A stretch of DNA of 64,000 nt from Opitutus sp. GAS368 (GTDB lineage Bacteria; Verrucomicrobiota; Verrucomicrobiia; Opitutales; Opitutaceae), in NCBI GenBank assembly GCA_945906965.1, contig CAMDRP010000005.1, positions 1-64,000 on the forward strand, in the 5' to 3' direction. The notes under the pieces are model-generated. The model worked only from the letters and a program-made list of their open reading frames with translations. It had not been told where the DNA came from and ran no database searches. How positions within the stretch are numbered: the first letter of the stretch is position 1; each line of letters opens with the position of its first letter. A program made the position numbers and the translations under genes. Shown one piece after another: positions 46,467 to 56,084 of this stretch.

Positions 46467-47891
46467 ATGCCCCTGCCTCCGCTGCAACCTAACCGGGATT
46501 CGGTCACCACCATCCGCGATGATGGGTCACGTGCTTTTTTGTATCCGGCCGATACGCACGGACGATTTGGTCAGGCGCGGCGCTGGTCGGCCGCGTTTCT
46601 GATCGTTTTTTATCTCTCGCTGCCGTGGATTAAAATCAACGGCTACCCGGCGGTTTTTCTCGATCTCAAAGAGCGTCATTTTCATCTCTTTGGTCTCACC
46701 TTTGCCGCACAAGATTTGTGGCTAATCTTTTTCCTGATTACGGGCCTTGGTTTCTCGCTGTTTTTTATCACGGCGCTGCTCGGGCGCATCTGGTGTGGTT
46801 GGGCCTGTCCGCACACTGTTTTTCTGGATCACGTTTATCGCCGGATTGAGCGCTGGATTGATGGCGACGCGGTACAACGTCGCGCCTTAACTGAAGCGCC
46901 GCTGAATGGCGCTAAATTTTTAAAGCGGCTCCTGAAACATACGCTCTACGTGCTGGTTTCGGCGGTGATCACTCACTTGTTTTTTGCTTATTTTGTGTCG
47001 TTGCCCGCGGTCTGGGCGATGATGAAGGAAGCTCCGGCAGAGCACTGGGCGGCGTTTGGATTTATGGGGGTTTACACCGCCGGGCTCTATTTTAACTTTG
47101 CGTGGTTCCGCGAGCAGCTCTGCATCGTTATTTGCCCCTACGGGCGCATGCAATCGGCGTTGATCGACAGTCATTCGCTGGTGGTCGGCTACGATGCGCA
47201 ACGCGGCGAGCCGCGGGGTAAGCTGGGTATCTCAGGCGTGGGTGATTGTATTTCATGTAGCCGCTGCGTCCACGTTTGCCCCACGGGCATCGATATCCGG
47301 CAGGGGCTCCAGATGGAGTGCATCGGTTGCACCGCGTGTATTGATGCGTGCGATGCGGTTATGACCAAACTCAAACGCCCTGCCGGTCTGATTCGCTACG
47401 ATTCTCAGGCTGCGTTTGCCGGCAAAACCACGCGTTGGTTACGCCCGCGTACATTTCTTTATGGTGCGCTCCTCGCGGCGGGTGTGAGCGTCGCACTTTG
47501 GGCCATTTCCACGATTCGGCCGGCCAATCTCGGCATCACGCGCATGACGGGTGCGCCCTACATTATGAGTGAGGATTTTGTGCGTAATCAGTTTCTCGTG
47601 CGCGTCGTTAACAAACGGAACCAAGCGGTGCGCTATGTCTTGCATTTAAATCGAGCTCCGGTCGGTCTGCAGCAGACGGGGCTCACGACGATCTTTGCGG
47701 TTCCTGCGCTGTCGGAAACGGTGCAACCGTTGGTGCTGCAGTTGCCAAAAAAAAATTACCACGGCCCGTTTATTTTTGAAGTATGGGTCGAAGATGAAGC
47801 CGCGCGCTTTCACCTCGAGCGCAATGTAGAATTTCTTGGCCCCGACTCGAACCGGTCTTTTGAGGAAAAAAAAGGTAAACGTGAGCACTAA
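46467..47891 (+). CDS. ccoG: Cytochrome c oxidase accessory protein CcoG (FixG/RdxA)
   Basis: GRIWCGWACPHTVFLDHVYRRIERWIDGD; CISCSRCVHVCPTGIDIRQGLQMECIGCTACIDACDAVM. Confidence 0.96.
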   Translation: MPLPPLQPNRDSVTTIRDDGSRAFLYPADTHGRFGQARRWSAAFLIVFYLSLPWIKINGYPAVFLDLKERHFHLFGLTFAAQDLWLIFFLITGLGFSLFFITALLGRIWCGWACPHTVFLDHVYRRIERWIDGDAVQRRALTEAPLNGAKFLKRLLKHTLYVLVSAVITHLFFAYFVSLPAVWAMMKEAPAEHWAAFGFMGVYTAGLYFNFAWFREQLCIVICPYGRMQSALIDSHSLVVGYDAQRGEPRGKLGISGVGDCISCSRCVHVCPTGIDIRQGLQMECIGCTACIDACDAVMTKLKRPAGLIRYDSQAAFAGKTTRWLRPRTFLYGALLAAGVSVALWAISTIRPANLGITRMTGAPYIMSEDFVRNQFLVRVVNKRNQAVRYVLHLNRAPVGLQQTGLTTIFAVPALSETVQPLVLQLPKKNYHGPFIFEVWVEDEAARFHLERNVEFLGPDSNRSFEEKKGKREH

Positions 47892-48039
47892 GCCCTCTAG
47901 CAGGCCTGATTCCAGAAATTCACAGCTGATCTGGATCGTGGTCGCCGTCTTTGCGGTGCAGATCGCCATCTGGGCCGCATGGATTACATTTGCTGCGAAG
48001 CACAAGGTTGCCGATGTGCCGCTCGCCACAGCCCGCTGA
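47881..48039 (+). CDS. 52-aa single-TM protein in cbb3 operon
   Basis: GTG start overlapping the ccoG end; STKPSSRPDSRNSQLIWIVVAVFAVQIAIWAAWITFAAKHKVADVPLATAR. Confidence 0.6.
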   Translation: MSTKPSSRPDSRNSQLIWIVVAVFAVQIAIWAAWITFAAKHKVADVPLATAR

Positions 48040-48043
48040 GTAT

Positions 48044-48739
48044 ATGGAATTCGCTGCCATTAGTTCGCCGGCCTCCGCTCTTGTGGCCGGATTAGTGACG
48101 AGTCTCCACTGTGCTGGCATGTGCGGACCGTTGGCCTGTTCGCTCATGCCCGTGCGCGGCGATCGCGCCGACTTCCAGACAGTGAGTACGGTTTATCATC
48201 TTTCGCGGCTAACCAGTTATGCGTTACTCGGGGCTTTGGCCGGTGGCCTCGGTCGCGTGCCACTGACGTGGATCTCAAGCTCTGCGCTGCGCTGGTTGCC
48301 CTGGATCATGGTCGTATTTTTCATCGCGCTGGCCCTACGTTGGGATCGTTTCATTCCACGAATTGCTGGGCTGGGGCGCTGGATTTTTCAGCTCCAAGGC
48401 TGGCTGCGGACTTGGCCGCGGACTCAAGCCGCCGCCGCGCTCGGATTGGCGACGCCTTTGCTCCCTTGTGGACCACTTTATTTTCTCATCGCTCTTGCGA
48501 CCTTGTCGGGCTCGGCGTTGCGCGGGGTGGAGTTCATGATCGCGTTTGGGCTCGGTACTGTGCCGCTGCTGTGGCTCGCGCAAAGTCAGTTTCAATGGGT
48601 GCGCACAAAATTATCGCCGCTCTGGCTGGCGCGCACGCGCGCCGTGCTCGCGTTGATCGCGGCGGCCGTCGTGGGTTGGCGGCTGCGGGCCACGATCGGT
48701 TTCCCCGGACCCGATCCGTCGTCGCTGATCTGTTTTTGA
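48044..48739 (+). CDS. Sulfite exporter TauE/SafE family protein
   Basis: ALVAGLVTSLHCAGMCGPLACSL; YHLSRLTSYALLGALAGGLG; ATPLLPCGPLYFLIALATLSGSALRGVEFMIAFGLGTVPLL. Confidence 0.92.
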   Translation: MEFAAISSPASALVAGLVTSLHCAGMCGPLACSLMPVRGDRADFQTVSTVYHLSRLTSYALLGALAGGLGRVPLTWISSSALRWLPWIMVVFFIALALRWDRFIPRIAGLGRWIFQLQGWLRTWPRTQAAAALGLATPLLPCGPLYFLIALATLSGSALRGVEFMIAFGLGTVPLLWLAQSQFQWVRTKLSPLWLARTRAVLALIAAAVVGWRLRATIGFPGPDPSSLICF

Positions 48740-48741
48740 AC

Positions 48742-51147
48742 ATGAACGTGGACCTTCGCACCGAGTTGATCGTACCGCCGTTGGCTGACGTCGCTGCGGT
48801 TGCCCAGACGCGAGGTAAGCCGTTGTGCCGGCATTGTGGCGCGCCCTTAATCGACGCTCGGATGGTGGAGTCGGGCTTTTGTTGCGCAGGCTGCAGTTAC
48901 GTCTTTCGCCTGGTACACGAGCATGGTTTGGCGGGTTATTATCGAATCAAGGATCAGATTACGGTGCCGGCGGATGTGGCGGTGTTTCAGAGTCGCGATT
49001 ACGTGTGGTTGGAAGCGGCGCAACGTGCGGCGGAGTTGGCGGTGGCGGACTCGGGCCGTCCACCGGAGTTGGTTTTGGATTTGCAAGGTGTGTCGTGTGC
49101 GGGGTGCGTGTGGTTGATCGAACGCTTGTTCGCCCAGCAGGCCGGCGCGCGCGATATCGTGGCCAACGCGCAACTCGGAACGGTGCGCTGGCGCTGGATC
49201 ATCGGAGCTTTCGACGGCGTGGGGTTTGCGCGGATGTTGCAGGCGTTTGGTTATTTGGTGGGGCCGTTGGGCGAGACGCGCGTGGAGCCGGAGAGTCGCG
49301 GATTGGCTAAACGCATCGGCTTGTGTTCGGCATTCGCGATGAACGTGATGTTGTTCACGTTCCCGATTTATTTCGGAATGGACCCTTCCTTTGAATATGC
49401 GCGCTTGTTCGGATTGTTGTCGCTGGCGTTTGCTTCACTGAGTTTTTTGGTGGGTGGAATTTATTTTTTGGCGCGGGCCGTGCGCGCGTTGCGCGCCGGG
49501 GCTATACACATCGATCTGCCAATCGGGCTCGGGATCGTGGGGGCTTATGCGGGTTCGCTCTACGGGTGGTTCGCGGGTGAAGAGCGCTTTGTGTACTTTG
49601 ATTTTGTGAGTGGGTTTATACTGCTGATGCTGATCGGACGTTGGGCGCAGGTCGCGGCCGTAGAGCGGAATCAACGGCGCTTGCTCGCGTTGCAGCCGAA
49701 GCCGTCGCGGGTGTTGACGGAGGACGCGGGCGAGGTCGCGTCGGAGGCGTTGCGGGTCGGTCAGGTGTACGCGTTGCACCCGGGCCAGACAAATCCGGTA
49801 GAGGCGCAACTTGGCGCGGAAGGTGCGAGTGTTTCGCTAGCCTCGATCAATGGCGAGGCGGAGCCGCGATTTTTAGCTCCAGGCGCGCGGGTGCCGGCGG
49901 GCGCAGTCCATATCGGGCTCGCACCGCTGCGGCTCACGGCGAAGCAGACGTGGCGGGAATCGTTGCTCGCGCAGTTGTTGGAGACGCCGGAGCGCGCTGG
50001 GCCACGAGATCCTTGGATCGAAAAAATTGTGCGTGGTTACATTGGCGGAATTCTTGGAATCGCGCTGTTGGCGGGCGTGGGTTGGTGGTGGGCTACGGGG
50101 GACGGGTTGCGCACGTGGGCGGTGGTGACGGCGGTACTCGTCGTTTCGTGTCCGTGCGCGGTGGCGTTGGCCTTTCCTCTGGCAGATGAGCTCGCGACGG
50201 TGGCGTTGCGGCGGCGTGGAGTTTTTGTGCGCGAAGAGGCACTTTGGACAAAGCTCGGTCGCGTGCGGCAGATCGTATTCGATAAAACGGGGACGCTGAC
50301 GCTGGAGATGCCGGTGTTGCAGAATCCCGAGGCTTTGCAGGCGATGGAGCCCTCGGCGCGGGCGGCCTTGTACGCGTTGGTGCGGGATAATCCACATCCG
50401 ATGAGTCAGGCGCTTTTGGGAAATATTTTAGCTATGGGAACACCTAAAGTACTTGCAGGAGAGGTGACGGAAGTCGTTGGTTGTGGCGTAGAGATTGGCG
50501 TGTGGTCGTTGGGCCGCGCGGGTTGGCGCGGGGCGCCGGAACGGGAGGGTGCTACCGTGTTGGCGCGAGCGGGTACCGTGGTGGCGGAATTTGTTTTTAC
50601 GGACAAAGTGCGGGCCGATGCCCGCGTGGAAGTGGCGGCCTTGCGGCGGCGTGGGTTGGTGGTGCAGATTTTGAGCGGAGATCGGCGGGAGAAAGTGGCT
50701 GCGTTGGTGGAGGAGTTGGGGCTGCCCGCGAGTTGTGGTTTTGGGGAGCTCTCGCCGCAGGAAAAGGCGGCGTGGTTTAGCGGGGATCGTGCAACGAATA
50801 CGATGATGCTCGGCGATGGCGCGAATGACAGCCTAGCGTTTGATCGCGCGTGGTGTCGTGGGACGCCGGTGATTCACTGCGGGTTACTCGAGCAGAAGGC
50901 GGATTTTTATTATCTCGGTCGTGGGATCGGCGGAATCCGAGCGCTCTTTGAAGTGGATGCGGTGCGCCGACGCACGCAGACAGTGATTTTGGTTTTCTCT
51001 ATTTTTTACAACGTACTCGCCGTCGGGCTCGCGGTGGCGGGAGAAATGAATCCGCTGATCGCGGCGATTTTAATGCCAGTAAATTCGCTAGCGACGCTCG
51101 CGATCGTGACAGGCGGGATGCGTCGGGTGTTTCTCGTGGCGCGTTAG
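48742..51147 (+). CDS. ccoI: Heavy-metal (copper) P-type ATPase, CcoI-like
   Basis: N-terminal CRHCGAP...GFCCAGC; CAGCVWLIERLF; SCPCAVALAFPLADE; FDKTGTLTLE; MLGDGANDSLAF. Start trimmed to ATG at 48742. Confidence 0.94.
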   Translation: MNVDLRTELIVPPLADVAAVAQTRGKPLCRHCGAPLIDARMVESGFCCAGCSYVFRLVHEHGLAGYYRIKDQITVPADVAVFQSRDYVWLEAAQRAAELAVADSGRPPELVLDLQGVSCAGCVWLIERLFAQQAGARDIVANAQLGTVRWRWIIGAFDGVGFARMLQAFGYLVGPLGETRVEPESRGLAKRIGLCSAFAMNVMLFTFPIYFGMDPSFEYARLFGLLSLAFASLSFLVGGIYFLARAVRALRAGAIHIDLPIGLGIVGAYAGSLYGWFAGEERFVYFDFVSGFILLMLIGRWAQVAAVERNQRRLLALQPKPSRVLTEDAGEVASEALRVGQVYALHPGQTNPVEAQLGAEGASVSLASINGEAEPRFLAPGARVPAGAVHIGLAPLRLTAKQTWRESLLAQLLETPERAGPRDPWIEKIVRGYIGGILGIALLAGVGWWWATGDGLRTWAVVTAVLVVSCPCAVALAFPLADELATVALRRRGVFVREEALWTKLGRVRQIVFDKTGTLTLEMPVLQNPEALQAMEPSARAALYALVRDNPHPMSQALLGNILAMGTPKVLAGEVTEVVGCGVEIGVWSLGRAGWRGAPEREGATVLARAGTVVAEFVFTDKVRADARVEVAALRRRGLVVQILSGDRREKVAALVEELGLPASCGFGELSPQEKAAWFSGDRATNTMMLGDGANDSLAFDRAWCRGTPVIHCGLLEQKADFYYLGRGIGGIRALFEVDAVRRRTQTVILVFSIFYNVLAVGLAVAGEMNPLIAAILMPVNSLATLAIVTGGMRRVFLVAR

Positions 51148-52412
51148 AGTGTTTTGGGGATTTCGGCGGTTAGGTTCTCGGGGGCGCCGCTGGTGACGAG
51201 GATGTTGTCTTCGATGCGCACGCCACCTAAGTGCTGGTAAGAGTCGACGAGTGGCCAGTTGACGCAGTCGTGGTACGTCGCACGTCGCGCGGGGTCTTGG
51301 AGCAGTGGCGGAATAAAATAGAGGCCGGGTTCGATGGTGACGACGTAGCCGGGCTCGAGGGGGAGATCCATGCGCAACGTGCGGAGCGAGGGTCGGGGGT
51401 TTTTGGTGCGACCGGGAAGGAGGCCGCTGCCGTCGCGCACGCCGAGGCCGACCATGTGGCCGAGGCCGTGGGGGAAAAAAAGCGTCTGAGCTTCTTGTTC
51501 GACGAGCGAGGTCGGCGAGCCGCGCATGACGCCCATAGCGACGAGGCCCGCGACCATTTCGACGGCGCAGGCGAGGTGGAGGTGAGTCCACTCGGCGCCA
51601 GCGATGCAACGGCTGATCGCGCGTTCTTGAGCGTGGAGGACGATTTGATAGAGGTCGCGTTGAAATGGGTCGGGCTGATCGACCACGTAGGTGCGGGTGA
51701 CATCGGCGGTGTAGCGACCAATCGCGGCGCCGGCGTCCACGAGGACAAATTCGCCGCTGCGTGTACGACGGTCGGATGGAGAAAAATGAAGGACCGCCGA
51801 GTTGGAACCGGTCCCGACGATGGTGCCGTAGCCGGGACGGGTTCCGCCGGCACGAAAAAATTCGGCTTCGAGTTCGATTTGAATCGCGCGCTCAGAGGTA
51901 TCGGGGCGGATCAGTTGGGGGAGTTTGGCGTAGCCGATGGCCGTGGCGGAACAGGCGGCGCGCAACAGTGCGAGCTCATGGTTATCTTTGGGGCGGCGGG
52001 CGTGGTGAAAGTGGTCGCGGATGCGGGCGTTGAGCGCAGCATCAAGCGGAATATCGGGACGTGGTACGCCGAGTTGGGCGACGGGGCGACCGGCGCGGGC
52101 GGCGAGCCAGGGCGCGAACTCAGCTAGCGGAAGACCGGGAAGTTGGGCGCTGCCTTCCCAAACGCGTTCGGCTTCGGTCACGGCGGGGACAAATGAAAGC
52201 CATGCGCCTTCGCGGGGATCGTACGCGACGACGCCGTCGATGCATTCGAGTTCAGTCAGATAGAAATATTCAGCATGACTTTGGAACGGGTAGGTCTGGT
52301 CGCTGTTTTCGGGGAGTGGGACGGGGCGGCCAGCGCCGACGACGAGCAGGGCGTCATCCAGAGGGAGGCTGGCGGCGACGCGGTGGCGGCGAGGGGAAAG
52401 GAAATCGCTCAT
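51144..52412 (-). CDS. M24B family Xaa-Pro aminopeptidase
   Basis: VLVDAGAAIGRYTADVTRTY; FPHGLGHMVGLGVRD; VTIEPGLYFIP; GVRIEDNILVT; N-terminal aminopeptidase P domain. Confidence 0.94.
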   Translation of the reverse strand: MSDFLSPRRHRVAASLPLDDALLVVGAGRPVPLPENSDQTYPFQSHAEYFYLTELECIDGVVAYDPREGAWLSFVPAVTEAERVWEGSAQLPGLPLAEFAPWLAARAGRPVAQLGVPRPDIPLDAALNARIRDHFHHARRPKDNHELALLRAACSATAIGYAKLPQLIRPDTSERAIQIELEAEFFRAGGTRPGYGTIVGTGSNSAVLHFSPSDRRTRSGEFVLVDAGAAIGRYTADVTRTYVVDQPDPFQRDLYQIVLHAQERAISRCIAGAEWTHLHLACAVEMVAGLVAMGVMRGSPTSLVEQEAQTLFFPHGLGHMVGLGVRDGSGLLPGRTKNPRPSLRTLRMDLPLEPGYVVTIEPGLYFIPPLLQDPARRATYHDCVNWPLVDSYQHLGGVRIEDNILVTSGAPENLTAEIPKTL

Positions 52413-52519
52413 GAGGTGCGACGTTGGTAATTAGGTGCTTCAGCGGCAAGGCTGGGGCGGATTTAAGCGCTTACTGGGAGCTGGCTTTTTTGGCCGCGTT
52501 TGTTCAGGGTGCATGTGCT

Positions 52520-52762
52520 ATGCAAAAAATTACCTCCCAAAAGTTGATCACCCTCGTCAGCGCTCTCGCAGTGCTCGCGACCTTTGCTGCTCCGGCCCTC
52601 CGCGCCGAAGACGCTCCCAAGAAGAAAGAACCCTCCAAGAAGCAGCTCGAAATGTGGGACAAGAACCACGATGGTAAGCTCGACGAAGAAGAGACCGCCG
52701 CTATGCGCGCCGCCAAGAAAAAGAAGGATGGCGGCGAAGCGAAGAAAGAAGAGAAGAAGTAA
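52520..52762 (+). CDS. Small secreted EF-hand-like Lys/Glu-rich protein
   Basis: Signal peptide MQKITSQKLITLVSALAVLATFAAPALRA; EF-loop DKNHDGKLDEEE. Confidence 0.8.
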   Translation: MQKITSQKLITLVSALAVLATFAAPALRAEDAPKKKEPSKKQLEMWDKNHDGKLDEEETAAMRAAKKKKDGGEAKKEEKK

Positions 52763-52794
52763 GCGGTTCGCTCACTTTTAATCTTTTAATTTTC

Positions 52795-52822
52795 AAGCCC
52801 CGGCGTGAGTCGGGGCTTTTTC
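52795..52822 (+). terminator. Rho-independent terminator
   Basis: AAGCCCCG-GCGTGAGT-CGGGGCTT followed by TTTC, 33 bp past the stop. Confidence 0.85.
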
Positions 52823-52843
52823 GTGGCCGGTAGCGACGAGGCG

Positions 52844-53683
52844 TTACTTTTTTTCGATGAAGCCGCCGCTCCAATGCAGTTTGGTGCGGACGACGGCGAA
52901 GTGTTCGTAATCGAGGCTCTGAGCGAGGGAGAGTTTGAGCGGGGAAATCGTGATCTCAATCGGAGAATCGGCGCAGGAGATGAGGTTGCGTTGGCCGTCC
53001 ATGGCGACTAGTAGTGTGGAATCGATGTTGCGGCTGCGCACGCGGAGACGAACGTCATCGCGGAAGATGATCGAGCGGTTGCTCAGTGTGTGCGGGCAGA
53101 TGGGCGTCATCGCGATCACGCCGGCATCGGGCATGATGAGTGGTCCGCCGGCCGAGAGGTTGTAGGCGGTGGAGCCGGTGGGCGTAGAAAAAATCAGACC
53201 GTCGCAGGTGTATTCGGTGACGAGTTGCTCGTTGGCGTAGACTTCGAGGCGGGCGAGGCGGGAATTGAAAGGGTCTTTGATGAGGACGTCGTTAAGCGCG
53301 ATGTCGTGGTGGTTTTTTCCGGTGGTGCAGGAAAGCAGCGAGCGGTGCGCGATTTTGAATTGGCCGCGTAGGAGAGAGGCAAAGTGGGTGCGGGCTTCGT
53401 CGGCGGAAAACGTGGTGAGGAAGCCGAGGCTCCCGCGGTTGATGCCGATAATGGGGACTTGGGCGCGGGCGGCTTCGTGCGCGACGCCGAGGAGGGTGCC
53501 GTCGCCGCCAATGACACAGCAAGCATCGTAGCCTTTGAGCCAGCCGTGCGGAATGGTGCGTCGCGCGGTCTGTTGGGTGGCCAGACCTGCGGCTTTGGCG
53601 AGGGCGATGAGTTCGCGCGCGAGCTCAGGGGCGCCGGATTTATCGGCGTTGGTGACGAAGGCGAGCGAGCGGAGGGCTTTCAT
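52844..53683 (-). CDS. nadK: NAD(+) kinase
   Basis: VIGGDGTLLG; GINRGSLGFLTTF; NDVLIKD; DGLIFSTPTGSTAYNLSAGGPLIMPD. Confidence 0.95.
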   Translation of the reverse strand: MKALRSLAFVTNADKSGAPELARELIALAKAAGLATQQTARRTIPHGWLKGYDACCVIGGDGTLLGVAHEAARAQVPIIGINRGSLGFLTTFSADEARTHFASLLRGQFKIAHRSLLSCTTGKNHHDIALNDVLIKDPFNSRLARLEVYANEQLVTEYTCDGLIFSTPTGSTAYNLSAGGPLIMPDAGVIAMTPICPHTLSNRSIIFRDDVRLRVRSRNIDSTLLVAMDGQRNLISCADSPIEITISPLKLSLAQSLDYEHFAVVRTKLHWSGGFIEKK

Positions 53684-53730
53684 GCGCAAGGCAGATAGTG
53701 ACACGACGACGAAGCCGGGGCGAAACTTTT

Positions 53731-54489
53731 TTACGTAGTGCGGCGGAGGCCGAGGAGGAACTCGCGGTTGCCGTCGGTGCCAGTGATGGGGGAGTCGATG
53801 GTGCCGAGTAGCGTTGCGCCGCGCAGCAGGCCCAGAGAAAACGTGCGAATGTCGTCCAGGACGGCTTGCTGCACGGCAGGGTCGCGAATGATCCCGCGGC
53901 CTTTGTCGACTTCGGCTTTGCCGGCTTCAAACTGGGGTTTCACGAGCGCGATCAGCACGCCGCCGGGGCGCACAAATGGCCAGATCGCCGGGAGAACAAC
54001 TTTGAGGGAGATAAATGAGAGATCGGTGACGACGGCGTCGAATTCGTTACGGGGAAGATCGCCGACAGTAAGGTGGCGGGCGTTGATTTTCTCCAAATTG
54101 GTGACGCGGGGATCGGCGAGGAGTTTGGCGTGGAGTTGGGCGCGGCCGACGTCGACGCAAATGACATCGGCGGCGCCGGCTTGGAGGGCGCAGTCCGTAA
54201 AGCCACCCGTCGAAGCGCCGACGTCGAGGACGTGTACGCCGGTGAGATCGAGGGCGAAAGCGGTAAGGGCTGCGGAAAGTTTTTCGCCGCCGCGGCTGAC
54301 GAAGCGCGGGGGTTGCTCAACGGTGAGTTCGCAATCGGCGGGGAAATCGCGGCCGGGTTTGTCGAGGCGCTCAGTGCCGCTGCGGACGCGGCCGGCCATG
54401 ACGAGGGCTTTGGCTTGGGCGCGGGAGGCGGCGAGACCGCGGGCGACGAGGAGTTCGTCGAGGCGGATTTTTTTGGCAGGAGCGGACAT
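53731..54489 (-). CDS. TlyA family rRNA (cytidine-2'-O)-methyltransferase
   Basis: S4-domain start [59 protein letters not shown]. Confidence 0.94.
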   Translation of the reverse strand: MSAPAKKIRLDELLVARGLAASRAQAKALVMAGRVRSGTERLDKPGRDFPADCELTVEQPPRFVSRGGEKLSAALTAFALDLTGVHVLDVGASTGGFTDCALQAGAADVICVDVGRAQLHAKLLADPRVTNLEKINARHLTVGDLPRNEFDAVVTDLSFISLKVVLPAIWPFVRPGGVLIALVKPQFEAGKAEVDKGRGIIRDPAVQQAVLDDIRTFSLGLLRGATLLGTIDSPITGTDGNREFLLGLRRTT

Positions 54490-54497
54490 GCGAGGGC

Positions 54498-55148
54498 TCA
54501 GGCTCCGATGGCGGAGAGAAAGGCGCGAGCGAGAATCGTGTGGCCGGTGGCGTTGGGGTGAATGCGGTCCCACGCGAGGGTCATCGGGTGCGTGTGAACG
54601 AGTACGGCATCAAAGGCGGCCTGGGTGTCGACGCAGCGGGCGTCGTGGCGGGCGGCAATTTTTTTTACGATGGCGCCGTATTCGTCCATGCGGCGGCGCA
54701 TGGGGTCGGCGCGGTTGGGCTCGATGAAGTAGGGCGTCATCAGAATGAGGCCGCGGACTTTGGGACGGGTTTGGCGCACGAGACGGGCCAGAGTGCGCTC
54801 GTAGAGATCGGGCGGGACGTGGGCTTCGGGGACGAGCGGTTGGTCGAATTGGCGCCAGACGTCGTTGATGCCAATCATGATGGAGAGCCAGTCAGGTTTG
54901 GCGCTGAGAACGTCGTTGGACCAGCGGGCGGCGAGATCTCTTACTGTGTGTCCGGAAATTCCGCGGTTGATGACGCGGATGGCGCGTGCGGGATGGACGG
55001 CGCCGAAGTGGCTGGCGACCTGTTCGACGTAGCCACGGCCGAGGCTGGTATTGAGATTCCAAGGCGTGGGGTTGCCGGTCAGGTCGCGGCCGCAGTCGGT
55101 GATCGAGTCGCCGATGAAAAGCAGGGTGGAGCGGTCGGAAATAAGCAT
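54498..55148 (-). CDS. SGNH/GDSL hydrolase family protein
   Basis: [55 protein letters not shown]. Confidence 0.92.
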   Translation of the reverse strand: MLISDRSTLLFIGDSITDCGRDLTGNPTPWNLNTSLGRGYVEQVASHFGAVHPARAIRVINRGISGHTVRDLAARWSNDVLSAKPDWLSIMIGINDVWRQFDQPLVPEAHVPPDLYERTLARLVRQTRPKVRGLILMTPYFIEPNRADPMRRRMDEYGAIVKKIAARHDARCVDTQAAFDAVLVHTHPMTLAWDRIHPNATGHTILARAFLSAIGA

Positions 55149-55153
55149 GGGTA

Positions 55154-56014
55154 TCAGGCGTGGAGTTTTTGGCGGGTGGGGGACCAGCAGGAGGTGCGAC
55201 CCCCGATCTCAGCGCGGGCGAGGGTTTTATTGGTTTTGGGACAATGACCGCCTTTTTCCCAGCGGTGATTGAATAGCCAGGTGTCGGGGATGGCGATGTT
55301 GAGATCAGGCGGAAGTTCATCACCGCGGCCGGCGATGGTGTTGAGGGCGAGGCGGGCGACGGCGCGGCACTCGCGCCAGAGTTTTTTAACCTCGGCGGGG
55401 CTTAGCGTACCGGCGGGTTGCGCGGGGTGGATGGCGGCGCGCCAGAGGATTTCGTCGGCCATCCAGTTGCCGATGCCGGGGAAGCGTTCCTGCATGAGCA
55501 AGACGGCTTTGATCGGGGCGCGGGCGCGACGCTGCAGAAACGCCGCTACGACTTTGGCGCTGAAGGCGGTTGAAAGTAGGGCGGGGGCGATCTGGGTCCA
55601 CCAAGTTGGGGCGGTGGAGCCGAGGTGAAACTGGATGCGGCCGAACATGCGGGGATCGGAAAAGACCAGGGCGTGCGCGGCGGTGTAGAGGACGAGGTGG
55701 TCGTGTTTGCGCGGGGTGTGCGTGGGCGCGAAGACACTGAGCTCGCCGGTCATGCCGAGGTGAATACCGAGCCAGGCGTTGATGGCTGGAGTGTTGGCGG
55801 CGACAGGGCTTTGAAAACGGAAAAGAATCTGTTTCGCGGCGGCGGCGGAGTTGCAATAAACAGTATGAGTGAGCGCGGCGCGGAGGGTGGCGGCGGGGGC
55901 GGTGCGGAATAATTTTTTGGCGTCGTGGGTGTGGATGCGCAGGATCGCCGGCGAGCGGAGCGCGCATTGGTGCCAGCGCTTGCGGAAAAATTCGGCTTCA
56001 GCGAGTTCGGGCAT
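55154..56014 (-). CDS. Fpg/Nei family DNA glycosylase with non-canonical finger
   Basis: MPELAEAEFFRKRW; HLGMTGEL; DPRMFGRIQFH; LMQERFPGIGNWMADEILWRAAIHP; C-terminus HCPKTNKTLARAEIGGRTSCWSPTRQKL. Confidence 0.9.
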   Translation of the reverse strand: MPELAEAEFFRKRWHQCALRSPAILRIHTHDAKKLFRTAPAATLRAALTHTVYCNSAAAAKQILFRFQSPVAANTPAINAWLGIHLGMTGELSVFAPTHTPRKHDHLVLYTAAHALVFSDPRMFGRIQFHLGSTAPTWWTQIAPALLSTAFSAKVVAAFLQRRARAPIKAVLLMQERFPGIGNWMADEILWRAAIHPAQPAGTLSPAEVKKLWRECRAVARLALNTIAGRGDELPPDLNIAIPDTWLFNHRWEKGGHCPKTNKTLARAEIGGRTSCWSPTRQKLHA

Positions 56015-56084
56015 CGGGAGCGACGGGACTAAAAGAATGACGACGAACGAGGCGAACGTTGGGGAAAACCGTCCGCAGGAAAAA

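Noticed and set aside
48121-48741. N-terminal extension of the ccoI ORF
   Set aside because: The first ~207 codons overlap the TauE/SafE gene out of frame and lack motifs; ATG at 48742 gives the expected CcoI N-terminus.
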